Origin: Oscarella lobularis
Lineage: Eukaryota; Porifera; Homoscleromorpha; Homosclerophorida; Oscarellidae
Assembly (NCBI RefSeq): GCF_947507565.1
Contig: NC_089178.1
Span: 2,542,001-2,606,000, forward strand
Length of the DNA: 64,000 nucleotides
Direction: 5' to 3'
A model generated the notes under the pieces. It saw only the letters and a list, made by a program, of their open reading frames with translations, made no database searches and was not told the DNA's origin. Position numbers and translations under genes: made by a program. This document shows positions 24,708 to 36,112 of this stretch, piece by piece; position 1 is the stretch's first letter; every line of letters begins with the position of its first letter.

Positions 24708-25074
24708 ACTTTTCTCTTGTTACTAGCGTGCTTAGTAGGATTCGAGTTTTGGAGTCTCTCTATTTGCTTGTGGTGTGCTATTTAGACTATACTCACTTTC
24801 TTAACGATGACCGAATCGTCACATCTTGGCGAATGCAGCATAGAACGAGCATTCATCTTGCTTTGCATTGTTGTTTGTCCAGGCTCTAGCGCGCGATAGC
24901 ACGTGGTAAAACGAAACGCTCGTGGGCCACTCCCACTGATAAAGAATGCCCGAAAACGATAGGCCCGATCTATCAGAAGGAGACATCGGTCAAAAACACG
25001 CGTATAAATTGTGATTAGGCTATTCTAAGACCAGACACAAGCACTAAAACGTTTTTTAAGACGTTACCTTCTAA
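24708..25074. other. T-box B / PCMT1 convergent 3' flank
   Basis: AT-rich 367 bp with no supported gene; the two neighbours end towards each other here. Confidence 0.55.
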
Positions 25075-25960
25075 TTACGAAGGCCACTGTTTCTCCTTAG
25101 ACGTCAACGGTACATACCTCACTCCCATAAGATCAGTCTTCTGAACGTTTCCATCGTTTGCCTTATCGTACTGCACGAGGTACTGACTGCCTCCATCGGG
25201 TCCAACAGGCACAATCAGTCGTCCGCCCCGTTTCAGCTGGTCGATGAGCGCCTGCGGCTTTTCAGGCGACGCCGCTCCAACGTGAATCGCATCATACGGA
25301 CCGTCCGCCGGATACCCCAACCGACCGTCTCCCGTGACGAGCTTGACAAGTGGATTAGGCCCATCCAATAGATACCCATTCGATTTTCGAATGTTCGCTT
25401 CCGACTGCCGAACAAGTTCGTCGATGTGATCGATTCCAACGACCAGACCCGACTTTCCAATCATTTTTGCCATGCACACGGTGAGATATCCGCTTCCTGA
25501 TCCGACGTCGAGTGCACGACTTCCCTCGACGAGTTTGTCTTCGAGAAGCTCAAGCGCGTACGCGTGCATGTGCGGCGCGCTGATTGTCACGCCGTATCCA
25601 ATCGCCTGCGGTGCATCGTAGTAGGGATTGAATTTGGAGAACTCGCCTTTAGAAAAATTACTTTTGGAACCACGCCCCATCTAAGTGTCTCCGTTGTTTT
25701 TCACCTCGATCGGTCTGCGAAAGGACCTGCTGAACTTTTTTGCTCTTTACGACGCGATTTGCAACGAGCTGCGAGACGAGATCGACGTTGTTGGCTCCCG
25801 ACGATCGCCAAGCCATTCCCGTGTCGAATTGTGCGCGATTCGGCGAGTCGAGACACTCTCCGTCGTCTTTTTTGCACGTTTCCGAGTCGGACAGATCGTC
25901 CTTCGCTTTCGTCGATCTCAGATAGGCCAAGAAAGCGACTACCGAGAGGATAAAGCGCAT
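25075..25960 (-). CDS. PCMT1: Protein-L-isoaspartate O-methyltransferase with a hydrophobic N-terminal extension
   Basis: The enzyme repairs isoaspartyl damage in proteins using S-adenosylmethionine. The C-terminal exon carries [23 protein letters not shown] motif [12 protein letters not shown], and [20 protein letters not shown], ending TSKEKQWPS at 25075. One 55-nt intron (about 25649-25703) joins SQTDR to [14 protein letters not shown]. The usual start, [10 protein letters not shown], is internal. The same frame extends upstream to 25960, beginning [19 protein letters not shown], which looks like a signal peptide or anchor, then an acidic linker. Human PCMT1 also has a longer, hydrophobic N-terminal form. 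Two start codons could give cytosolic and membrane or lumenal forms. Confidence 0.93.
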
Positions 25961-26128
25961 CGACTGTCCGGGCAGGCTGTTCACGTGGTACAAATAAATA
26001 CTCTGCATCCATATAGACAAGCGAACATTGACATTCCTTTGAAAGAAAACCTACTAAAGAAAAAATAAAGCGTGCTATGTTATAGCTGTACTCTTAGTCG
26101 AATCAAACGCACAAAATACAGACAATTC

Positions 26129-26353
26129 ATGTCGCTTTGCACGTCGTCGTCGCTCCTCCTCAAGCCGTCGCTGTTTTTCCAACTGTTGCCTTCTAATCTC
26201 CAGTCAATTCCGCTCCTCTTCATGGCGATGAGTCAGTTGCAAATGGAGATGAAAAATCTGCCTTTCGAGTGGTCGTATTTTGGAGTGGAGGATCGAGCGC
26301 CCAAACAGGAAGCCTATGAAAATAAAATCGACCCTAACAAAATTTATATGTAG
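26129..26353 (+). CDS. Unassigned small protein
   Basis: A 74-residue reading frame starting with ATG at 26129, head-to-head with PCMT1 (168 bp between starts). The protein has a hydrophobic N-terminal half (SLLLKPSLFFQLLPS) and a polar end (LPFEWSYFGVEDRAPKQEAY). Its composition is protein-like, with WSYFGVED unlike random translation. I recognise no family. It may be a small mitochondrial or membrane protein, or the first exon of a longer gene. Confidence 0.35.
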   Translation: MSLCTSSSLLLKPSLFFQLLPSNLQSIPLLFMAMSQLQMEMKNLPFEWSYFGVEDRAPKQEAYENKIDPNKIYM

Positions 26354-28221
26354 AATTTTTACCGTATAGGCGTGATCCTATAAGGTGATTTCTGACGATA
26401 CAAATGATGGCGATCTTTTGGGGGCCCATCTCGTCGCAGGACCAACGAACCATTCGCTGCAGTAGTGCGTTGCTTTTCTAAGCTTTTCGGGTCAGAACGC
26501 CTTCCTCAGAGTTCTCTCTGCCGGTGCAAGGTCCGCTGGTTTCTTCGATCGGCTCCTGTGAGATTTTTTGCCAACTTTTCGCATCAGATCGCATCTTCGA
26601 CAGTCGGTTGGAGCGCTCTACGTCGCTAGACGGAGTCTGCACGCCGAAAAAACGCAAAGTGAAAAAAACAAGGCAGAGGCGATTGCTATAATACGGGCAC
26701 TCGGGCGGCAGATTCGAAACGATGCGGAATTGAGTTGATCGAAGCCTGTTCTAAAGTAAAAACGACCGATAAAGCGAACGAAAACGAACGACCACGAGGA
26801 GCCGCCATTGTTTAGGCGCCAAAATCTGAGTACGTACGATACCGTAAAGAACACGTGGAAAATTGGCGCGAGTTTTCTCGGCCAACCAGCGACTCGTTGC
26901 CCCGGTGAATTCAAGACAATGCCGTCATCAACGGATGTTGCATAACGATTGCATCATCTTTCGTATAAAAGCGGCTGCACGCGGCGCACAGATCAGTTCT
27001 GGTTAGGTGGGGAAAGCCTAAAGGGCGGAACCCTGGAGGTCGTCGGCGTTGGGAAAGCCTCAATCATGTCAACATTATTCGTGCTCAGTCGGTTGCCGTT
27101 CCTTGCAGAAACTGTAAGGTGCAGTGAAAGGGCGTCGCGCGAGTTCTTCTCGTGGCGCGCGAACGGCACTGGGAAGTCATAAAAGGCACGTTGGACGGCT
27201 TGGGTCGCGAAGCCTGGCGTACCGCGTTATACCGAGTGGGCGTCAGGCTCAGATCAGTTCACTTTCCCGCCAAAGAAACGTGTGGGGGGCCCAGTGTCTC
27301 GTGGCTGTTTCTCACTCGGCTTAGTGACCTATAGCCAAAGATTGCCTGACTTCCCAGAACCATTTCAAAGCACGTTGTTGGCCTCTGATTGTGTGTGGAC
27401 TCGCGTTCGGCGCCTTTCCTCAACCCGGTAGTCCCGCTTCCTCTCAAGCGAAGGACTATGGCCCCATGGGTCGCGGTGCAACGAGGTCGGGGGGACGGTG
27501 TGGGAGAGCCGTTCTCGATCCTAGGCCGCACCGTTCGTGGTTGAGCCTATGATGCCACGGCTCGCTCTCAAACATTTTTGGGCTACTCAGCGTTCGAACC
27601 TCCACGCGGTGTAGCCTGGATTGCGCCAATACGAACGCAGGACTACAAGGTACGTACACGGATAAATCGAGCAGATATTTTCTTTTGTTTTTTTAGGTGC
27701 TTTTCTTCGCTGAAAGAGCGGGCGAGACGAAGAAGCTTCAAGAAACATTATTGGAGCTCGTGTAGACAATAATGCATGCTTAGACGTTTGTAGACGCACG
27801 GGGGAAAATGCACTGTAGCCGTTATTACCTAAGTGGCGTCGCAAAATAACATAAAACGAGAAGTGAGAGTCCCGTACGTTCATCCTCTCATTTCGTTCGT
27901 GCAGGTCGGTTCCTCTGCTTTGCATCGCGCCGTTCGCAAGCAGCGTCAAGTACGAATCACGCAGTACTTCAAGCAAGCATCCTTTTTTTACGCGCTACTG
28001 TCTCAAGCTCGTTTTCGTTCGTTCGCTTACTTTGCTCCTGCTTACGCTCTTGCATACTGCATACGCACGAAACTGTACCTCCATAAAACACCTATACAGC
28101 AACAAAAAGCACTCAGAAGATCAAGCTCTCGACGAATTCTTTACGCTGACGTGTCCCTAAATACTAAACGACTAATGAACTTCCTGTACGCAGATCAAAC
28201 CAGTATCCCAGTCTCCAGATT
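26354..28221. other. 1.9 kb without a recognised gene, including the TMEM43 5' leader
   Basis: No familiar protein is encoded here. Items seen: a TATA-like tataaaa at 26964-26970; GC-rich hairpins at 27136-27161, 27504-27569 and 27580-27617; a convincing GT-AG intron at 27650-27696. The last ~380 bp before 28222 must be the TMEM43 leader and promoter. Several long stop-free frames exist but lack ATG starts. Confidence 0.5.
26990..27649 (+). ncRNA. Possible structured non-coding RNA (unassigned)
   Basis: About 25 nt after a tataaaa element, sequence becomes GC-rich and hairpin-forming. Arms: cgcgcgag 27136-27143 with 27149-27161; nested stems gagagccgt 27504-27512 with 27557-27569, and taggc 27522-27526 with gccta 27545-27549; gggctac 27580-27586 with gtagcct 27611-27617. 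It does not match U1-U6, U3, 7SL, 7SK, RNase P or MRP as I know them, and lacks a TTAGGG-telomere template. Low confidence. Confidence 0.25.
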
Positions 28222-29977
28222 ATGAGGCGAATGTTCGGACAAGGCTACGGTCAGAGTGGCTACGGCCACGGCTACAACCAGGGAGGCTTCGGCCCGGGGG
28301 GAGGTGGCTATGGAGGTCCGGGAGGTCCGGGCGGCGCTTTTGGAGGTCGGGACAGTCACACCCGCGTCGCCTATCAGCGCAACGCTGGGTACTTTGAAAG
28401 AGTCGGCGGCAGCTTTTGCGGAATTTGCTTTGGGGTTTTTGTGATCGCCGCCGCCTGTTTTGTCATTTTCTGGAATGAGGTGGGTGTAAATGTTTCACTA
28501 GTTATTACTGTACTGTTCATTTTTTTGTGCCTAGGGTCGAGCTGTGCAGACGGCGCAGTCATTGGACGAAGGTCTTCGTCAGTGTATTGACATTGGACGT
28601 GGGACTGTGAGCGATAAGGCCAACGAGAATCGACTGGTTCACCTATCAGGAGTTCTCAAGTCCAATGGGGTAAAGAAGTCTCGTATCCAGTCATTAAGCT
28701 GATTCTGCTCTCTCCTGTAGCCATTGGTTGACGATTCCTATGGGGTAAAGGTAAATGCAATTAGGCTGAAGCGACAGGTGGAAATGTACCAATGGGTTGA
28801 ACATCAATCAACGAGGTTTGAACTCTCTGGCTCGCCCTTCTTATTTCTAACTTCGCTTTTAGGTCGTATGATGAAGGTGGCGTGACGAGGAAGGAGACTA
28901 CCTATAGTTACAGTCAGTCTCGCTTTGGCTTTACCTAATCAATTCTAAACTACGTTATATATCAGGTAAAGAGTGGAGAAGCAATGTTGTCAATAGCGGA
29001 AAATTTGATAACCCACAATTTCATCATAATCCAAAGTAGGCCAATACCTTAGTAGTGTGGTTGTTTACACTTCTCTTCTTTTACTAGCTCCATGCCTGTC
29101 AACTCAAAAGATTTTGAAGCTCCTATTGTGAACGTTGGAGCGTTTTTCTTGTCCAAAAGTAGGACAAGCTTCTCCCCTTCTAAACAAACAATGTTATTAT
29201 TCAGATCTCATGCACTCTGTCAATACATGGCACGAGCTTCAGCTTACAGAAGATACAGCTGGAATGACGCGAGTAGGCAACATGCTTTACCAGGCCAAAA
29301 GTCCCAACGTGCCAGAGGCAAGCACGCCGGCCACCCCTCTCTTATCTCTCCACTCTTTTTTCTCATGCTAGGTTGGCGACTTGAGAATCAAATTTCAATA
29401 TGCGGGAGCAACAGAAGGGTCTCCTCTTGGCCATGCGGAAACCGTTAGCATAATTGCCAAACAGTCTGGTGAACAACTGACCGGATATCAGACTGCAGCC
29501 GGTAACGTGTTGGAGATGCTCTACATGGGAGAGAAAAGCAAAGAGGTGAAAATACCTAGGTGGGTCATAATTATTTCACTTTCCTTTGTCAGGAAATATT
29601 TGAAGCCGAGCAGTCATTCAATACGATGATGACGTGGGGACTGCGGTTTGGTGGCTGGCTCATCATGTTCATTGGCATTTCAATGACAACCAGCATTGTA
29701 ACAGCACTCGGTAAGCGACGCTACATCTGACATTCTTCTTTACGCAATCGCTCTCCTAGTGTCCTTTGTGCCTATTCTCCGTGACTTAGTTGGTCTCGCC
29801 GTGGGCATTATCAACTTCATCCTAGCCACGAGTCTGTCTCTTTTCATCATGGCCCTCGGCTGGATTCGCTACCGACCGCTCGTTGCCTGTGCACTCATTG
29901 CAGCTGCCGCCGTTCCGTTTGTCTTGAGGAAAAAGACAAAGAAGCAGGACGAAGCCAAATCCAACGGCTATCAGTGA
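28222..29977 (+). CDS. TMEM43: TMEM43 (LUMA) with a glycine/tyrosine-rich N-terminus
   Basis: TMEM43 is an inner nuclear membrane/ER protein that binds emerin and lamins. The body matches well: EGRAVQTAQSLDEGL, YGVKVNAIRLKRQVEMYQWV, ETTYSYSKEWRS, YPEVGDLR-like sequence (VPEVGDLRIKFQYAG), and three C-terminal membrane helices (GLRFGGWLIMFIGISM; LVGLAVGIINFILATSLSLF; PLVACALIAAAAVPFVL), ending in a lysine-rich tail. The first ~45 residues are a Gly/Tyr/Gln repeat (GYGQSGYGHGYNQGG), low complexity and unlike the vertebrate N-terminus, followed by the first membrane helix at about residues 70-90. About nine exons. Confidence 0.95.
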
Positions 29978-30044
29978 TCAATCTTCTTGAGCCTGAACCT
30001 GCTATCTAACTTCCATGTTTGTTTGTTTCTGTGTTTGTCAGTGA

Positions 30045-30084
30045 GTGAGTAGTTAGGCTTTTACGTGAGTAGTTAGACTTTTAC
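30045..30084. repeat. 20-bp tandem duplication in the TMEM43 3' UTR
   Basis: Two copies (30045-30064, 30065-30084) of gtgagtagttagRcttttac, 19 of 20 bases identical. Confidence 0.85.
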
Positions 30085-30116
30085 TTGGGTAGGCTACGTC
30101 ACATTCCTTGTCCGTC

Positions 30117-30122
30117 AATAAA
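30117..30122 (+). terminator. TMEM43 polyadenylation signal
   Basis: aataaa 140 nt after the TMEM43 stop. Confidence 0.65.
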
Positions 30123-30276
30123 ACTACCACTCCTGATCAATTAATCTGGGGGAGGGGAATTTTCCTTCTACTCTATACAATTTCTTTCTTCTACAATTAA
30201 TTAATTAACAAAGACTGTACTTGTCAGGTGTCAGCTGGTGGTGCCTGTCTTACCTACTAAGTCCCATCTTGCTGCC

Positions 30277-33200
30277 CTATGTTGCTGCTTGAAATTTAAT
30301 GACATTGAGAAGAGCATGCTGCGCGTGGTGCACCCAGCACGTCAACTTGGCATGATTGCTGTCCCAGGCGATGTCGCCCAGATCCAGACGACCCCAATCT
30401 TTAACGGAGTCCTCCAGCTGTGCACCAAGCCGCGCCTAATGTCCACACTAGTCAATTTCGTGCGGAGGTTCGAAAAATTTACCTGCGATCGGTACGCATC
30501 AATAAGCTGAGACCACTGCGGTAGAAACTACAAGACAACACGATAGGATTACAATACAGTACTGTACAGGGCTATTGTACACGCTTTTCTACTTTTGATA
30601 TTGTCCTGAGCTCCAACGGTTGCAATGCATTGATTGTGCTCACGAAAGGACTAAGCAGGATTTGTGGCAGCTGGAGTAAACCGCTTTTCAAACTAGATCA
30701 CAACTGGCATCGCAGTACTACCTTACCTTGGGCGCGCTGATCGTGTTTCTTTTCTCGGATACGCTCAGAGCGCGAAGGATGCTCACCGTGATAGCGTTCC
30801 AGAAATTGACGATGCTGGGAGACGAAGAGGACGCGAGTGGAAACAAGAATTCGCAATAGACGGTCCAGTGCTGCGTGCAGGGAACAACGCTCTGACTCAA
30901 AAGCTACCGTATCTCGCGCTCACATACCTGACACAAGCAATAAACAGTAGATAAGATGCCGGCTTGCGTGGCCTACGAAGACAACTTGAATCAGCTTTTC
31001 CAATTGTTTCTTACTCACGTCTTCTAAATCTTTTGACTGCTCAGCGAGACTGTCGATCGGAAGCGTGCACAGTTCCACGAACTTTCCAGCGATATTTTCT
31101 TTGAACGGAATGCATTCGCTGACGCCGTCAATTGCCGCCGTTGAAATGTTGTACGCAATGGCGCCGAGAAGAATCCAACATATAATGCTCGAATTTCGGC
31201 CAATTCTCTCCAATTCTTTGTATCTGAAGAGAAAGGGGTTTTATTTTTTCAAAACCCCTGCTATGCAACTTTGCCTTACCCTGGATAGGCGCTGTGACAG
31301 TCGTCCAACCATGGACTGTTAGACAGCCAGACGCTGTCCTTTTGAATCAGGCTCTCGTTTTCGTGGAAATACAAGCCAACGAGCTGAGCTACGGCTGTCT
31401 TCAGCTGCATGGCCATTTTCCCAATCTACAAAACAAATTCTATAACGCGCTACAAAAGGAGAGCAACTACAGCATGCATGCATGAACAAATCTCGCATTT
31501 ACGGATAGTTAGTCTGTGCTTACCTGATAGTGTTCAAAGACGGCGGCATCGCCAAGAAAAGATATCAAGGAAGGAAGTAGTCCTTTAGCAAGTGATTTCG
31601 CTCCAGTTCGGCCCGCCTTTTCGTCAGGATTAAGATAGAGAAAAATTTCATATCTGCCCGCGACACTAACCATTTCCTTTATTCCTAAAACTTTTCCCGT
31701 CGTGTCTTTGACCGTGCCCACGTAAGCGCCCATGTCGATTGCGACGAATTTGATCAGATTAAGCAGGCAGGATCCGCGTTTGAGCTCCTTTTTGAACCGT
31801 AAACTCTGATCGAGTTCGGCAATCACCGTTCGCGTGAGCCTCTCGCTGTCTTTGGCGCGATCGCGACCCTTTTCCTTATCGCGTTCTTTGACGGCGAATG
31901 CACTAAAGCAGCGCGAGCAGATGGTCCACAAAAGAGAGACGGTGATCGTCTCCTCTTCGATAATCTGCGAGAGAATATCCGAAAATGGCGGAAGCAAAAC
32001 CTAAAGCCGATGACAGTTGCTAGAATTAAAATAATAATATACGAATATATACCCGGAAAGCTGACGGATTGCTCGATGCCGACAGCAGTACATCGGCCAT
32101 CAGTTTGAGAACAAAATCATATCCTTTCTAAATAGAGAAGAATGGCGACGAATGCCAATTAATTAATTAAAACCGGTGGCCAGTTGCAATTTTTTCTCTC
32201 TTACGTTGTCGTCGTCCATTTCTTTGTGTATGGATTTGAGTTTGCGAAAAAGTCGCACAAAAAGAGGAACGATGTCTTTCGAGATGGGAAATGGTAAATG
32301 CTTTACGTACGACGTGAGATTTCCCAAAACGATAGGCAAATCGGTGTGACTAATGTTCTTCGGAAACTCCTTCGAAACAACTATATAATAATTAAAAATG
32401 AAATAATTAATTTGCGTACTTCCAGAACGTAAACAATTGGCGAACAGTGCGTCAATCCAGGATACTGCGACGGCACCTTTTCCTTGTCGGGAAGACATTC
32501 GGCAACAGCGCGTATTAAAATCGGGTCTGCCGCATATAGAACTCACAACGCAATCAAACACAAGCTATCGTACCTCCATCAAGCTGTCGAAACAATTCCA
32601 AGAAAAGTCCATTGCCGGCGTACTGCACTAGTATGCAGCGCATCAACTGACGAGCGACCGCTACACTCGATCCAGGAAGAGGAGCCTTTGTTCGTCTAAG
32701 AAAAAGTCTCCTTTTTTCCGGAAAATTGAATAATAAATACAATGCTCGTACGCTTTGTCGGTTTGCCAAGGAAACATCGCTCTTGTCGCAACTCTATGAA
32801 AGAAATCATTCTCGGTCTGATTCAAAACAAGATGCCCTTACTTCGCATAGCAATTGAGAACGTCTTCCAAAAGCAGGGCGCAGTGCTCCTGATCGCGCTG
32901 AGCGAACGTGCCAACGGCAATCAGCGCCAAGCAGATGACGTCTTCGGAGAAACTCTCCATCACTTCGCCGCACGCCGGACAAAAGCGATCGTGATCGAGC
33001 GGCGAACCGCCGCTCGCTATCGACTCCTTTACGCGAAGGTAAGTCGTGCTTGCCTTACGACTTCCGACACTGCTCACTGACGACGACGACGACGACGACC
33101 GACTCATCCCCCTTGACTGCTCGACGGCGGGCGGCGGCGGCGGAGGCATTTGACTTGACGACGAACTACTAGCCGACGCACGTCGCTCGTCTTCGTCGTC

Positions 33201-36066
33201 GTCGTCATTTCCCTCGTTGCCGCTTTCGTCATTGTCGTTGTCAGCAGGGTGGTTGTCGTCGCCTTTCTTCGTGTCGGGACTAAACGTGATCGAATATCGT
33301 GGTAGCAGTTTCCTCGGCACGCCTTGCTTTTTCATCGAGCTTTTTCTCACGACAACGCTACTCGCGTCCGACAAAGGAGAGAATCTTGCCGGAGCGCTAA
33401 TAGTTTTCATCGGTGGCAACGGCGGCGGCGACTTCGTCTCGGGCTGCAACGAATCGTCTTCGTCTTCCTTTATGATTCCCAAGGGGCCCAATGCAGGAGA
33501 ACTCCGACGTCTTTCGTCTGTGGGGTCGCTAAACAAACTACGTCTACCGATAGGCTTAGGCTGCGGCTGCGGCGACGGCGACGGCGTGAACGACTGCTGG
33601 GGCGCTGCGCAACAATGAGTCGGATTCTCGAGCGTGTGGAGCGCGATGTCGACGAGCCACAGAACTTTGAGCTCCAAATCGCTAGCAGGTGGTCTCGGGT
33701 CGTCGGGATTTTCGACGGTGGCAGCCCAGTCGTACTAGGAAACGAGGCGTACAAAATACCTTTATCTTTGTCAGTGATTTTTTTTCTTACTTTGTATAAT
33801 ATGATGATGACCGTTGTGAGCCAGTGTCTTTGCATTTCGGGAGTCAGATGTGCGAGGCTGTACTGGGGCCGGTCATTTGCTTCCTTGGGAACGGAATCAC
33901 GATCGGTGGCTGGACAGTAAAGAAGTAAGCCAATTGTGAAATCCAGTAGTTTTTTCCCCCATTCCACATTCTCGTCGAAAACTTGAGCAATTCCTGACAA
34001 GAAGGCCGAAAATTCCGAGTAAGAGCTATAGATAGATAGATTCGCTATTTAATCAAGATAAAGCGAGGTCATCGTACCGCATTTCTTCGGGTTGGTGATT
34101 AAAATACTCGTTCACCTTTGCCCATCCAAGAGTCGAATACAAATCCCCAACGAGCTTTCGTTCCTGCAAACACCTTTACTTCTTCGTATTTGTTTGCTTG
34201 CTGCTTACATCTGGTTTGCTTATCTTGGATCTTTCGCGTCGCATGTGCGTTCCATTTGTCGCTCTCTGCTCTTCCGTCGAGCTGCTACTCTTGTTGTCAT
34301 TTTTGCACATGAACTATAAAGAGAAAAACATTTTCCAATAACCTCTAAGAAAAAGCGAAAGTGCTCTCCTATACCTGCAGCAAAAGCGTGATGAACTGAT
34401 GTCGAATAGCGGCCTCGTGCAGCTGCCCACTTCCCTCGTCAATAACAAACTGTTCTCTGCAATCGGCGTAATCGACCGACTTCTGTACGAGCGCAACGTA
34501 CTGATTGATCGTCACCTCCTGCGACAAGTACTGACTAAAACCCGCTCCGAGACGTTCGCTGCTGTACTCCACGGAAGGCGCGTCTTCGAGCGACTCCATA
34601 GTAACGCCGATACTCATTGCGACAGACTTGACGGACGATTCTAAAGTCTTCGACCGATACGTTTCTTTTTCAACCGTGCTGCGTCGCTTTCCGTAGTTGT
34701 GCTGACTACGAGACGGTTCGTCTTGAGCGAGACTGTGAATGCTACTCGGTTTTCGCGTGATTTGAGGGCGACGGGGACCAGTCGCAGTTCTGGTGCTGCT
34801 GCTGCCTCCGCCTCCGCCTCCACCGCCGTCGCCACTGGCGAAGCTACCGTTTCCGAAGCTGATCGAAAAGTCTGGCACGTCGATTGTCGTCGATATGCTG
34901 TCCTCTCGAATGTGCTTGAGCATGTCGTTTAAAACGCACGCCGAGAGGAGATCGTAGTTCGGAAGGACGGTGAGGAGAGTGCGCATTCGCAGGAGAATCA
35001 GGGGACGATCTTGGGAGACAAATTTGAATTGATGTTTCAGAGCTTGAAATAGTAACTAAAATAAGCGGATTTTTGATTAATTAATTAAAAAACAACTCTT
35101 TGGGGCGCGTTCTTTTACTTTCATCGACGACATTTTGATTGTTTTGAGAAGGAGAGTGGCGCGCAATGCAACCGTCGGATCGATGTCTTCCGTAGCGCCG
35201 AGCAGTTGAGAAAAGGCCAATGCGAGAGTCGACATGACGCTCGAATTGGCCACGTTTTTGCTCTGCATGTATTCCTCTTTTTCGAGAAAGCGACCCAAAA
35301 CGACGACTTTTTCAACTAAGAGAAAATGTTTCTAAGAGACCGTTCGCGATTTTTTTCTACCGTTCTACAATACCTGCGTTGAATCGGACTCGCCAGTCCT
35401 TGTGATCAAATGCCCCTTTCAATTCCTTCCACACGAGTTCAGCTGCGTATGGGTAGGCCAGGCAGTGCAAAAGAACTGGAACGCACGCTTCGGCGAGTTG
35501 AGACTGCTCGGATCGCAGCATATTCCACAAACTAGTATATTAGAAAATCAAGAGAGAAAAAACTCGAGATTTGGGCGCTTTCTTACTGAGGAACGAGAGC
35601 GCTTTCCAGAAGTTTCTTCAAGAGAAAATGATCGGTATTTTGCGCCTGACTCAGACACTCGGCATCCACGCACAAAACTTTGATGCACTTCACAACGCCG
35701 CACATCACGTCGACATCGCGCTGAACTTCCAATTTCTTTTTAAAAAAATTCAAAGTTAAAACGATCAACTCTTCCGAATTCCCACCAAAATTACCGAAAG
35801 ACAACCGATCACGAGTTTCACGGCATTCGATATCGACTCGGACCTGAGTGCGGCCTCCCTTCGATCGGCCGGCGTTACGACTCGCTTCACAAACGCTCGC
35901 TGCCCGAACTGTTGACGTTTCTTTTGCGCGCTTCCCACGAGAGCGACCGCCGCCTTTTTCGCCGCGACGTCTCGCGCATCCGGATCGGGATCGTCGTCGT
36001 GTTGAAACATTTCGACGACGGTCGCCTCGCGAACGGGACTCGTAACGACTTTCGCCTCGACGAAAG

Positions 36067-36112
<46 letters not shown>

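Larger units (their letters stand above)
29978..30276. other. TMEM43 / UNC79 convergent 3' flank
   Basis: Holds both 3' untranslated regions, a 20-bp tandem repeat (30045-30084) and the TMEM43 poly(A) signal. No gene seen. Confidence 0.6.

Noticed and set aside
26555-26570. An Sm-site-like agattttttg suggesting an snRNA
   Set aside because: The surrounding sequence does not match U1, U2, U4, U5, U11 or U12 and the site alone is weak.
26401-26690. Exons giving GDLLGAHLVAGPTNHSLQ and a PKKRKV-ending piece
   Set aside because: The pieces look protein-like, but no consistent splice phase joins them to each other or to the 26129 ORF.
26990-27649. Telomerase RNA
   Set aside because: No template for TTAGGG repeats (such as ctaaccct) is present on either strand, and no clear H/ACA boxes.
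27833-28225. A 130-codon frame before TMEM43
   Set aside because: It has no ATG start and ends at the TMEM43 start; more likely leader sequence.
30918-30950. A 24-nt intron near the 3' end of UNC79
   Set aside because: Using the gtgtca donor slightly upstream gives a 43-nt intron in the correct phase.
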